A stretch of 7,978 bases of DNA. Origin: CBFGRU01 sp965651255. Its GTDB lineage: Bacteria; Planctomycetota; Phycisphaerae; Phycisphaerales; SM1A02. The notes under the pieces are model-generated. The model searched no databases. It had not been told where the DNA came from and saw only the letters and a program-made list of their open reading frames with translations. Shown piece by piece: positions 1 through 6,384 of the stretch; within the stretch, counting starts at the first letter, position 1, and each line of letters starts with the position of its first letter. Made by a program: the position numbers and the translations under genes. The stretch is from positions 1-7,978 of the forward strand of contig CBFGRU010000141.1 of NCBI GenBank assembly GCA_965651255.1. Reading direction: 5' to 3'.

Positions 1-29
1 CGCGAGGCGAATTTCCTTCCCGGCCTTCG

Positions 30-55
30 CCCTTCCCGCTGGAAATGGGGAAGGG
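30..55. repeat. GC-rich inverted repeat near the left edge
   Basis: An 8-bp perfect inverted repeat, CCCTTCCC at 30-37 and GGGAAGGG at 48-55, encloses a 10-base loop. A second CCTTCCC lies just before it at 17-21 and flanking bases. No T-run follows on either strand, so it is not a convincing intrinsic terminator. It lies outside any gene, downstream of the minus-strand thiolase, and its left context is cut off by the window edge. Confidence 0.35.
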
Positions 56-82
56 GTGGAGGGGTGCATCAATGGACGTTCA

Positions 83-110
83 TGGATACCCGCTTTCGCG
101 GGTATGACGG
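83..110. repeat. Dispersed hairpin repeat, copy 1
   Basis: The unit reads TGG, then an 8-base arm ATACCCGC (86-93), loop TTTC (94-97), the matching arm GCGGGTAT (98-105), then GACGG. The same layout recurs at 158-185 with compensating base changes. The core resembles the widespread CCCGCTTTCGCGGG-type palindromic repeats found between genes in many bacteria. Translated, these repeats give spurious peptides of the PRKRVSM/PRKWES kind, so the open frame across this region on the minus strand is not a gene. A role as mRNA 3'-end stabiliser or terminator for the thiolase transcript is possible but not shown. Confidence 0.7.
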
Positions 111-157
111 AGGGGTCGCGGGGATGAATTGAGTTGGAGTAATCCGGTGAACGGTCG

Positions 158-185
158 TGGACTCCCACTTTCGTGGGAGTGACGA
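158..185. repeat. Dispersed hairpin repeat, copy 2
   Basis: This is the second copy of the unit at 83-110. The left arm is ACTCCCAC (161-168), the loop TTTC (169-172), the right arm GTGGGAGT (173-180), then GACGA. Relative to copy 1, three stem positions differ and in each case the partner base has changed too, so the 8-bp stem and loop are both preserved. It lies 54 bases from the stop codon of the convergent-facing thiolase gene. Confidence 0.7.
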
Positions 186-192
186 AGGGGGT

Positions 193-204
193 GTGGGAGT
201 GACG
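193..204. repeat. Half copy of the hairpin repeat (right arm only)
   Basis: GTGGGAGTGACG at 193-204 exactly repeats bases 173-184, the right arm and tail of copy 2, at a 20-base offset. The left arm and loop are missing. It looks like a tandem duplication or a decayed third copy. Confidence 0.55.
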
Positions 205-238
205 GAGAGGGTGCGCGACGGCGCTTCGCGCGATCGAC

Positions 239-1444
239 TTACGCCCGTTCGAACACGGTCGCCAGTCCCTGGCCCACACCGACGCAGAGCGATGCAAGGC
301 CGAGGTCGGTGTGCGAGCGGCGCATCTCGTGAATGAGCGTCACCGCCAGCCGGGCGCCACTGCAGCCGAGCGGATGACCGATGGCGATCGCCCCGCCGTT
401 GACGTTCAGACATTCGCTGGCGATCGAGAGTTCGCGTTGGCATGCGAGTGCCTGAACCGCGAAGGCCTCGTTGATTTCAATGCGCCCGATCTGATCCAGC
501 GCCCGACCGGCGCGATCGAGCGCCTTCCGAATCGCGGGCACAGGACCGATGCCCATGAATGCGGGGTCCACCCCGGCGGCGGCGCTGGGCCCGATGTACG
601 CCAGCGGCTCAAGCCCCAGCGTTTGCGCGCGACCGGCTTCGACAAGAAGAAGCGCGGCCGCTCCATCGTTGATGCCCGACGAGTTCCCCGCGGTCACGGT
701 GCCCCGGTCATCGCGGGCGAAGACGGGTTTGAGCCGGGCGAGCTGCTCAATGGTTGTCTCCGGCCGGGGGTGTTCATCGGTGTCGAAGGTGATGGGTGCA
801 CCCTTGCGCTGCGGAATCTCGATGGGAAGAATCTCATCCGCGAATCGACCCGCAACGTGCGCTGCGTGCCAGCGCTGTTGGCTCTGCAGGGCGAACGCAT
901 CCTGCTCATCGCGCGAGATGCCATACCGCCGGGCGACATTCTCTGCCGTCTCACCCATCGAGTACGGGTGGTGCAATTCCGAGAGACGCGGGTTCAGAAA
1001 TCGCCAGCCGATCGTCGTGTCGTGCATTTCCTGCGCGCGGCCGTATGCTGAATCTGCCTTGGAGAGGACGAACGGCGCCCGACTCATCGACTCGACCCCG
1101 CCCGCGATGAAGACCTCACCGTGGCCGGCCTCGATCATCCGCGCCGCGATATTGACTGCCTCGAGCCCTGATGCGCACAGCCGATTGACGGTCATGCCCG
1201 GCACGGTTTCCGGCAGGCCGGCGAGCAGGGCTGCCATCCGCGCGACGTTGCGATTGTCCTCCCCCGACTGATTCGCCGCGCCGAAACAGACATCATCAAT
1301 GAGTGTGGCATCAATCCCCGACTTCATCACGACCGCGCGAATCGCATGGGCGGCGAGATCATCCGGCCTGATCTCGGCCAGCGCGCCGGCGTACCGGCCA
1401 ATGGGCGTGCGGACAGCAGTGACGACAGCGGCTCGACGGGGCAT
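239..1444 (-). CDS. Acetyl-CoA C-acyltransferase (thiolase), 3-oxoadipyl-CoA thiolase-like
   Basis: This 401-residue protein is a full-length degradative-type thiolase, which splits 3-oxoacyl-CoA with CoA into acetyl-CoA and a shortened acyl-CoA in the cytoplasm. The nucleophile is Cys90 in NRLCASGLEA. The other active-site motifs are NEAF (325-328), His357 in GGAIAIGHPLG and Cys387 in CVGVGQG. The stretches GEDNRNVARM (61-70) and DTTIGWRFLNP (142-152) are typical of the PcaF/PaaJ (3-oxoadipyl-CoA) subgroup. However, no aromatic-degradation genes are adjacent and the HPLGCSG motif differs from that subgroup's usual HPLGMSG, so a general fatty-acid or acetoacetyl-CoA role is also possible. The frame is open for 35 codons further upstream, but family alignment (VTAVRTPIGRYAGAL) fixes the start at MPRRAAVV. 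No Shine-Dalgarno sequence is visible; a TACACT hexamer lies 7 bases before the ATG. The gene follows pabB on the same strand after a 68-base gap. Stop is TAA. Family assignment is near certain; substrate is inferred. Confidence 0.95.
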   Translation of the reverse strand: MPRRAAVVTAVRTPIGRYAGALAEIRPDDLAAHAIRAVVMKSGIDATLIDDVCFGAANQSGEDNRNVARMAALLAGLPETVPGMTVNRLCASGLEAVNIAARMIEAGHGEVFIAGGVESMSRAPFVLSKADSAYGRAQEMHDTTIGWRFLNPRLSELHHPYSMGETAENVARRYGISRDEQDAFALQSQQRWHAAHVAGRFADEILPIEIPQRKGAPITFDTDEHPRPETTIEQLARLKPVFARDDRGTVTAGNSSGINDGAAALLLVEAGRAQTLGLEPLAYIGPSAAAGVDPAFMGIGPVPAIRKALDRAGRALDQIGRIEINEAFAVQALACQRELSIASECLNVNGGAIAIGHPLGCSGARLAVTLIHEMRRSHTDLGLASLCVGVGQGLATVFERA

Positions 1445-1451
1445 GGCCAGC

Positions 1452-1457
1452 AGTGTA
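1452..1457 (-). promoter_or_regulatory. Possible -10 element for a leaderless thiolase mRNA
   Basis: Read on the minus strand, TACACT (4 of 6 matches to TATAAT) ends 7 bases before the thiolase ATG, which would place a transcription start at or next to the A of ATG. No good -35 hexamer is visible at 16-18 bases. Weak on its own; it gains some weight because pabB shows the same arrangement and neither gene has a Shine-Dalgarno sequence. Confidence 0.25.
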
Positions 1458-1512
1458 CCGGCCCGATGGAATCGCGACTCGCCTGCTCCGGGTGAACTCT
1501 TCGTGCGGGTTG

Positions 1513-2964
1513 TTATGGATTCATCGACTCGATGTCGCGAGCGGCGCATCGATCGCGAACTCCCGGCCCACCGCGGTCAGGAACAGAACGTGGGGAAACC
1601 GGGTTGAGTCGTGCGGTCAGCTCCCGGAAAACCGCGGCCTTGGCGTGCGTCTCGGCAACTTCGGCCTCCGGGTCGCTGTCGGCAACGATGCCGCCCCCCG
1701 CGTGGTAGTCGAGCGTGCTGCCGTGAATGGCAACCGTGCGAATCGCGACATTCATCGACATGCCGCCGCGGCGATCGATGAAGCCGATCGTGCCGCAATA
1801 CGGTCCACGGCGAACCGGTTCGAGTTCATCGATGATCTGCATCGCGCGAATCTTCGGCGCGCCGGTGACCGACCCGGGCGGAAAGCTCGCGCGCAGCAGA
1901 TCGAAGATCGAAGAGTCATCGCGCAATTCGCCTTCGACTTCGGCCACTCCGTGGTGCACGGTGGGGTGTGTTTCGATGGCGCGCGATTCGCGCACGCGCA
2001 CGCTGCCGAAGCGACAGACGCGGCCTAGGTCGTTGCGCATGAGGTCGACGATCATGTGCAGTTCCGCCGCGTCTTTCTCACTGGCACGCAGCTCATCAGG
2101 ATGAAGGTGCGCCGGGCGCGTGCCCTTGATCGGACGCGAGGTGACCCGGCGCGAGCGCGGATCGACTCGCAGAAAGAGTTCTGGACTCATGGAAACGAGC
2201 GCACGGTTGTCCGGCCCTTCAATGAGGGCGCCGAACCACGCGGGGCTGACCCGGTTTGCCGCGCGCCAGATGGCGCGAGGCGAACCGGAAAAGGGCACCG
2301 TCCATCGGCGGGTGATGTTGGCCTGGAAGATATCGCCCGCCGCAATGTATTCGAGCGTTCGCTCGACCGCAGCGCGATGCTGCGCATCGGTCGTGGTGGC
2401 GGTGATGGGGCCGATGGCTGCCGATGTCAATGCTTCGCCGGCGTGGGATTCTGCCCGCGTGCGCGCCTTCTCGAAGCTCTCCGCGAGCGCATCGGCAGCA
2501 TCGCTCAGCCCGATGAGAAGCCACTCTTTGGTCAGATGATCAAGAAGAATCGCCGCCGGACACCACGCGAACATCGATCGCGGCCAGTGACGATCATCGA
2601 TGGAGTTCAGGCGATTGACGGCCGGTTCGAGCGTGCGTGCTGCGTCATACCCGATGGAGCCGATCCATCCACCGAGAAACGGCAGATCGGGCTTGAGTGC
2701 GGGGTCAACCGAATGCCTGGAAAACGCCCTTTCCAGCGGCTGCAGCGGCTCATCGGCATCCGAGGTCACCAGCCACTCGATGGGTGTGGAAAGGATCGTC
2801 CACCGCGCCTGACGGGGTTCAGTGCGACCGGAATGAAGAACGATCAGGGGGGTATCGACCGGCCAGGCGTCGATGAGATGTGCAACATCATGCTCGGACC
2901 GGGATGAGCCGAATGGACGATGATTCGGGCGCGCAATGCGGCGGATGCCAATCGCCTCGTTCAT
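1513..2964 (-). CDS. pabB: Aminodeoxychorismate synthase component I (PabB)
   Basis: This 483-residue chorismate-using enzyme makes 4-amino-4-deoxychorismate, the precursor of p-aminobenzoate for folate. It works in the cytoplasm with a glutaminase partner (PabA/TrpG), which is not in this window. The N-terminal domain carries FLGGWIGSIGYD (97-107 region). The chorismate-binding domain starts near DIFQANITRR (211-220) and includes PIKGT (278-282), ELHMIVDLMRNDLGRV (301-316), GSVTGAPK (364-371) and the C-terminal AGGGIVADSDPEAE block. Lys280 in PIKGT is the key discriminator: aminodeoxychorismate synthases have this catalytic lysine, while anthranilate synthases (TrpE) have alanine (PIAGT). 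No fused PabA or PabC domain is present. A tail of about 28 residues follows the last conserved helix. The frame extends upstream to a GTG at 3105, but the extra 47 residues do not look like the family, so ATG at 2964 is chosen. There is no Shine-Dalgarno sequence; TATGAT lies 6 bases before the ATG. Stop is TAA. Confidence 0.94.
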   Translation of the reverse strand: MNEAIGIRRIARPNHRPFGSSRSEHDVAHLIDAWPVDTPLIVLHSGRTEPRQARWTILSTPIEWLVTSDADEPLQPLERAFSRHSVDPALKPDLPFLGGWIGSIGYDAARTLEPAVNRLNSIDDRHWPRSMFAWCPAAILLDHLTKEWLLIGLSDAADALAESFEKARTRAESHAGEALTSAAIGPITATTTDAQHRAAVERTLEYIAAGDIFQANITRRWTVPFSGSPRAIWRAANRVSPAWFGALIEGPDNRALVSMSPELFLRVDPRSRRVTSRPIKGTRPAHLHPDELRASEKDAAELHMIVDLMRNDLGRVCRFGSVRVRESRAIETHPTVHHGVAEVEGELRDDSSIFDLLRASFPPGSVTGAPKIRAMQIIDELEPVRRGPYCGTIGFIDRRGGMSMNVAIRTVAIHGSTLDYHAGGGIVADSDPEAEVAETHAKAAVFRELTARLNPVSPRSVPDRGGPGVRDRCAARDIESMNP

Positions 2965-2970
2965 TGTGGG

Positions 2971-2976
2971 ATCATA
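2971..2976 (-). promoter_or_regulatory. Candidate -10 element for leaderless pabB mRNA
   Basis: On the minus strand the sequence reads AGAC-TATGAT-CCCACA-ATG. TATGAT matches the sigma70 -10 consensus at 5 of 6 positions and sits 6 bases before the pabB start codon. Transcription would be expected to begin about 7 bases downstream of the hexamer, that is at the A of the ATG. This fits the absence of a Shine-Dalgarno sequence. No recognisable -35 element lies 16-18 bases upstream, which lowers confidence. Confidence 0.4.
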
Positions 2977-3009
2977 GTCTTGAGGCAGTGCGTCGAGCCG
3001 GTTGGTTGA

Positions 3010-3037
3010 TTGATCGCGCCCGGAGCGTTGGTACACT
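3010..3037 (+). promoter_or_regulatory. Weak candidate sigma70 promoter for ppdK
   Basis: TTGATC (3010-3015) and TACACT (3032-3037) are separated by 16 bases; each matches its consensus at 4 of 6 positions. A start near 3044 would give a 5' leader of about 130 bases containing the palindrome at 3091-3107. In GC-rich DNA such matches are often accidental. Confidence 0.25.
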
Positions 3038-3090
3038 TCGCGACTTTGCGTGAGGTCCGCCCCCACCTGCGACGCACGCGCCATCACGCC

Positions 3091-3107
3091 GGGTGAATGA
3101 TTCACCC
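3091..3107. promoter_or_regulatory. Perfect 17-bp palindrome in the pabB-ppdK divergent region
   Basis: GGGTGAATGATTCACCC has perfect 8-bp arms around a single central G. The one-base spacer is too short for a good RNA hairpin loop but suits a dimeric DNA-binding regulator. It lies 65 bases before the ppdK ATG and 126 bases before the pabB ATG, so it could serve either gene. No regulator gene is present in the window to suggest which protein binds. The operator role is inferred from symmetry and position only. Confidence 0.45.
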
Positions 3108-3154
3108 GTTCGCTGCCATGTCCCTTGATTGAAATCTGGATTGTCCGAAGACCC

Positions 3155-3161
3155 AGGAAGG
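3155..3161 (+). promoter_or_regulatory. Ribosome binding site choosing the upstream ppdK start
   Basis: AGGAAGG ends 11 bases before the ATG at 3173. This is a better site than the weak GACGAAG before the internal ATG at 3281, where the conserved PPDK core begins. It supports translation from 3173, giving a 36-residue basic extension. Confidence 0.5.
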
Positions 3162-3172
3162 ATTACGACCGC

Positions 3173-5911
3173 ATGAGCGCTTCCCGCACGCGAGTTTCCA
3201 AGAAGTCCACCGCTCCCCGCAGCCGTGCCGGCAAACAGGGCGCAGCCGCCAGATCAACCGGCCCGACCGGCAAGACGAAGATGATTTACTACTTCGGTCG
3301 CACGAAGACCGATGGCGAGGGCGGCTGGAAGCAACTGCTCGGGGGCAAAGGCGCGAACCTGGCGGAGATGTCTTCCATCGGCCTGCCTGTGCCCGCCGGG
3401 TTCACCATCACCACCGAGCAGTGCGCTGCCTACAGCGCGGCCGGCGGCAAGATGCCGAAGGGATTGATGGATGAAGTGGCGAAGAACATCGCCATCCTCG
3501 AAAAGGAAACCGGCAAGACGTTCGGGTCGAGCATGAACCCGCTGCTGGTGAGCGTGCGCTCGGGCGCTGCGGTCTCGATGCCGGGCATGATGGATACGGT
3601 GCTGAACCTCGGGCTGAATGATGAATCAGTCGTCGGCCTGGCGGAGAAGACCGGCAACGAACGCTTTGCGTATGACGCTTACCGACGACTGATCAACATG
3701 TACGGCGACGTGGTGATGGGTGTGCACCATGAACACTTCGAGGCCGCGTTCGACAAGATCAAGAAGAAGCACGGCGTCCACCTGGACACCGACGTTCCGG
3801 CTGAGGGCATGAAGTCGCTCTGCGATGCGTACAAGAAGGTGTACCGTGACCATGTGGGCAGCGACTTCCCGCAGGATGGCATGTTGCAGCTGGAGCTTGC
3901 GATTGAAGCGGTCTTCAAATCATGGAGTTCGCCGCGCGCCATGAGCTACCGGCAGATCAACGAGATTCGGGGATTGACCGGAACGGCGGTCAACGTTCAG
4001 ACCATGGTGTTCGGCAATATGGGCGATGACTCGGGAACGGGCGTTGCCTTCACGCGGAACCCCTCGACCGGCGAGAACCGTTTCTACGGCGAGTTTCTCA
4101 TCAACGCTCAGGGCGAAGACGTGGTGGCAGGCATCCGCACGCCGAAAGACGTGGCGGAAATGCCGAAGTGGAACCGCAAAGTGCACAAGCAACTGCTTGA
4201 GATCAAAGACACGCTTGAGCAGCATTACAAGGATATGCAGGACATCGAGTTCACGATTGAACAGGGCACACTGTTCATGCTGCAGACGCGCACCGGCAAG
4301 CGCACCGGCGCCGCAGCGGTGAAGATCGCGGTAGACATGGTGAAGGAGAAGCTCATCACCAAGGAGACCGCGCTGAAGCGGATTCCCGCGAACGACCTGA
4401 CGCAGTTGTTACTGCCCTCGTTCAGCGAAGGCGACAAGAAGGGCGCGGTCGTCATCGCCAAGGGGTTGCCCGCTTCACCCGGCGCAGCAACGGGACGACT
4501 GGCGTTTACGGCGGAAGATGCCGTGCAGCGCACGCAGAGCGGTGAGAAGGTGATCCTGGTTCGCAAGGAAACCAGCCCGGAAGATGTGGATGGCATGCAC
4601 CACGCGGTGGGCATTCTTACCTCGACGGGGGGCATGACCTCGCACGCCGCCGTCGTCGCGCGTGGATGGGGCAAGTGCTGCGTGGCCGGCGCGGGCGCGC
4701 TCGGGATCGATGCGAAGAAGAAGGTCGTCACCGTCGATGGACGGACGCTCGGTGAGAAGGATGTCATCTCCATCGACGGATCGACCGGCGAGGTGATGCT
4801 GGGTGAGGTGAAACGATCGGAACCGAAACTCTCCGGTGATTTCTCCACGGTGATGAAGTGGGCGGATGAGTACCGCACGCTGAAGATCCGGACGAACGCC
4901 GATACCCCGAAGGATGCGCAGCGGGCGCGCGAGTTCGGAGCGGAAGGCATCGGCCTGACGCGCACTGAACACATGTTCTTTGAAGGTGAGCGCATCATGG
5001 CGATGCGCCAGATGATTCTGGCGGACAATCAGGGTGATCGGGAGAAGGCGCTCGCGAAACTGCTGCCGTACCAGCGTGATGACTTCGTCGGCATCTTCAC
5101 CGCGATGAAGGGGCTGCCCGTCACGATTCGCCTGCTCGACCCGCCGTTGCACGAGTTCCTTCCCAATGAACCGGGTTCCCAGCGTGATGTGGCCCGTGAG
5201 CTTGGCGTGCCGGTGAAGAAGGTGCAGGATCGGGTGTCCGCGTTGCACGAACTGAACCCGATGCTCGGTCATCGCGGCTGCCGGCTGGCGGTGACGTACC
5301 CGGAAATCCTGCGCATGCAGGTGCGCGCGATTGTTGAAGCGGCCATCCTGTGCAAGAAGAAGAAGGTCGAAGCGCTGCCGGAGATCATGATCCCTCTCGC
5401 GGGGATGAAGAAAGAGCTGGACCTGCTCCGCGGATTGACGGAAGAGACAATCATGGAAGTGAAGCGCGAGCAGAAGTTCACGGGCAAACTTGATATTCCG
5501 ATCGGAACGATGATCGAGATTCCCCGCGCGGCGCTGACCGCCGATGAGATCGCGCGCGTGACCGACTTCTTCTCGTTCGGCACCAATGACCTGACGCAGC
5601 TCACGTTCGGCTTTTCGCGCGATGACATCAATACCTTCCTGCCGGACTACCTCGATCGCGAGATTCTGGAGAAAGACCCGTTCCAGTCGCTCGACCAGAC
5701 CGGTGTTGGCCAGTTGGTGAAGGTGGCGTGCGAGCGCGGTCGGCGGACGAACAAGACGATCAAGCTCGGCATCTGCGGTGAACACGGCGGCGACCCGTCA
5801 TCGATTCGGTTTTTCCACAAGGTCGGGCTGGACTACGTCTCGTGCTCGCCCTTCCGTGTGCCCGTTGCGCGACTGGTCGCAGCCCAGGCGGTGCTGGAAG
5901 AAGCGAAGTAG
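3173..5911 (+). CDS. ppdK: Pyruvate, phosphate dikinase
   Basis: This 912-residue enzyme interconverts ATP, phosphate and pyruvate with AMP, pyrophosphate and phosphoenolpyruvate. It serves gluconeogenesis or PPi-linked glycolysis in the cytoplasm. Counting from the core start MIYYFGR (residue 37), the catalytic residues fall where the Clostridium symbiosum enzyme has them. The phosphohistidine in GGMTSHAA is core 455, the arginines in LTRTEH and RLLDPP are 561 and 617, and Asp321, Glu323 and Gln335 lie in the ATP site. Glu in MIEIP (746), Asn in GTNDLTQ (769) and Cys in GICGEHGG (832) are one off, implying a single-residue insertion. Domain order is nucleotide-binding, phosphohistidine swivel domain, then PEP/pyruvate barrel; the C-terminus is intact. 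The core is about 876 residues, normal for the family. Ahead of it lies a 36-residue, Lys/Arg/Ser/Ala-rich segment lacking any signal-peptide hydrophobic core. ATG 3173 is preferred because of AGGAAGG at 3155-3161; ATG 3281 is the alternative. No PPDK regulatory kinase/phosphatase gene is in the window. A strong terminator follows. Confidence 0.97.
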   Translation: MSASRTRVSKKSTAPRSRAGKQGAAARSTGPTGKTKMIYYFGRTKTDGEGGWKQLLGGKGANLAEMSSIGLPVPAGFTITTEQCAAYSAAGGKMPKGLMDEVAKNIAILEKETGKTFGSSMNPLLVSVRSGAAVSMPGMMDTVLNLGLNDESVVGLAEKTGNERFAYDAYRRLINMYGDVVMGVHHEHFEAAFDKIKKKHGVHLDTDVPAEGMKSLCDAYKKVYRDHVGSDFPQDGMLQLELAIEAVFKSWSSPRAMSYRQINEIRGLTGTAVNVQTMVFGNMGDDSGTGVAFTRNPSTGENRFYGEFLINAQGEDVVAGIRTPKDVAEMPKWNRKVHKQLLEIKDTLEQHYKDMQDIEFTIEQGTLFMLQTRTGKRTGAAAVKIAVDMVKEKLITKETALKRIPANDLTQLLLPSFSEGDKKGAVVIAKGLPASPGAATGRLAFTAEDAVQRTQSGEKVILVRKETSPEDVDGMHHAVGILTSTGGMTSHAAVVARGWGKCCVAGAGALGIDAKKKVVTVDGRTLGEKDVISIDGSTGEVMLGEVKRSEPKLSGDFSTVMKWADEYRTLKIRTNADTPKDAQRAREFGAEGIGLTRTEHMFFEGERIMAMRQMILADNQGDREKALAKLLPYQRDDFVGIFTAMKGLPVTIRLLDPPLHEFLPNEPGSQRDVARELGVPVKKVQDRVSALHELNPMLGHRGCRLAVTYPEILRMQVRAIVEAAILCKKKKVEALPEIMIPLAGMKKELDLLRGLTEETIMEVKREQKFTGKLDIPIGTMIEIPRAALTADEIARVTDFFSFGTNDLTQLTFGFSRDDINTFLPDYLDREILEKDPFQSLDQTGVGQLVKVACERGRRTNKTIKLGICGEHGGDPSSIRFFHKVGLDYVSCSPFRVPVARLVAAQAVLEEAK

Positions 5912-5944
5912 CAGAGTTCACTGATTCAATTCTCGATCAAACAA

Positions 5945-5980
5945 AGCCGGCCGCGCCTCCTTCGGCGCGGTCGGTTGTTC
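5945..5980 (+). terminator. Intrinsic terminator after ppdK
   Basis: A 13-bp stem (5945-5957 with 5964-5976, including two G-T pairs) closes a 6-base loop TCCTTC and ends in a short T-rich stretch, TTGTTC. It begins 34 bases after the ppdK stop codon. The T-run is short and broken, so efficiency is uncertain, but position and stem strength fit termination of the ppdK transcript and make the next gene a separate unit. Confidence 0.75.
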
Positions 5981-6007
5981 ATGCACATTGATGCGCGAAA
6001 TGGAATC

Positions 6008-6065
6008 ACACGCCTGAGGAACGTGTCCCTCCCGTCGAGGCGGGATCATCCACACACGACGGAGG
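6008..6065 (+). promoter_or_regulatory. Structured leader that can mask the lipoprotein gene's ribosome binding site
   Basis: Bases 6028-6037 (CCTCCCGTCG) can pair with 6057-6065 (CGACGGAGG) as nine base pairs with one bulged C, burying the GGAGG ribosome binding site at 6061-6065. The same segment can instead form a local hairpin, TCCCG (6030-6034) with CGGGA (6041-6045), which leaves GGAGG free. A further 5-bp hairpin, ACACG (6008-6012) with CGTGT (6022-6026), lies upstream. The two folds exclude each other, as expected of a translational switch. Stems this short also arise by chance in GC-rich DNA, and no known riboswitch class is recognised. Confidence 0.3.
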
Positions 6066-6076
6066 ATCGACTCATC

Positions 6077-6331
6077 ATGCAACGCTCGAATCGGCTGGCG
6101 CGCACCCTGGGTGCGACGATATTCATTGGTACCGCGCTGCTCATGCTTGGCGGTTGTTCCAAAGGACGAGGACTCGTGTTCATTGGCGGCGGATACAGTT
6201 CCGGAAGGCATCATCACGTTGATCATCGTTACCATGACCGGCCGCGATCACGCGACCATCATCACCACCACGGCTATGGCCATCGACATCGCGACCACCA
6301 CCACCGGGGCGGCGGAAAGTACCGGTACTGA
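6077..6331 (+). CDS. Small histidine-rich lipoprotein, function unknown
   Basis: This 84-residue precursor has a bacterial lipoprotein signal: basic MQRSNRLAR, a hydrophobic stretch (about 11-24) and the lipobox LGGC, with Cys27 as the lipidated residue. The mature part of 58 residues begins CSKGRGLVFIGGGYSSG and is then dominated by His, Asp, Arg, Gly and Tyr. It contains 15 histidines, including runs at 45-47, 61-65 and 74-76, and ends KYRY. It is probably membrane-anchored outside the cytoplasm. A role in binding nickel, zinc, cobalt or copper is plausible from composition but not demonstrated; no named family is recognised. The frame is open upstream of 6077, but the signal peptide and GGAGG at 6061-6065 fix this start (11-base spacing). 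It stands between the ppdK terminator and gdhA, with no metal transporter or sensor gene nearby. The second, overlapping plus-strand frame at 6111-6449 is a shadow. Confidence 0.8.
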   Translation: MQRSNRLARTLGATIFIGTALLMLGGCSKGRGLVFIGGGYSSGRHHHVDHRYHDRPRSRDHHHHHGYGHRHRDHHHRGGGKYRY

Positions 6332-6372
6332 ATCTTGGTCAAGGGGCGCCTCGTCACAGATCGCGGGCAAAT

Positions 6373-6384
6373 CCCATGCATGGG
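6373..6384. promoter_or_regulatory. 12-bp perfect palindrome upstream of gdhA
   Basis: CCCATGCATGGG is a perfect palindrome with no spacer, 105 bases before the gdhA ATG in the 158-base gap after the lipoprotein gene. AGGGGC at 6342-6347 and GCCCCT at 6384-6389 form an additional 6-bp inverted repeat around it. It could be an operator or part of a transcript-end structure; nothing decides between these. Confidence 0.25.

Noticed and set aside
69..443. Minus-strand open frame with PRKWES and PRKRVSM peptides
   Set aside because: Those peptides are translations of the hairpin repeats, and the rest overlaps the end of the thiolase gene in another frame.
311..1271. Plus-strand open frames overlapping the thiolase
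   Set aside because: They are antisense shadows with Arg/Pro/Ala-rich translations and no family features, while the minus strand encodes a complete thiolase.
1513..2964. Anthranilate synthase component I (TrpE) as an alternative for pabB
   Set aside because: The PIKGT motif with Lys280 is characteristic of aminodeoxychorismate synthase; TrpE has PIAGT. No trp genes are adjacent.
2965..3105. Upstream GTG start extending pabB by 47 residues
   Set aside because: The extra segment lacks family similarity, would include the perfect palindrome in coding sequence, and places the -10-like TATGAT inside the gene.
4475..5785. Long minus-strand open frame (436 codons) inside ppdK
   Set aside because: It lies antisense to a gene with complete catalytic motifs, has Arg/His/Leu-rich composition without recognisable domains, and is the kind of shadow frame that GC-rich codon usage produces.
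6185..6331. CAC/CAT-rich stretch as a microsatellite or CRISPR-like repeat
   Set aside because: The triplets are in frame with a signal-peptide-bearing gene, interrupted by Arg/Asp/Gly codons, and lack regular repeat-spacer periodicity.
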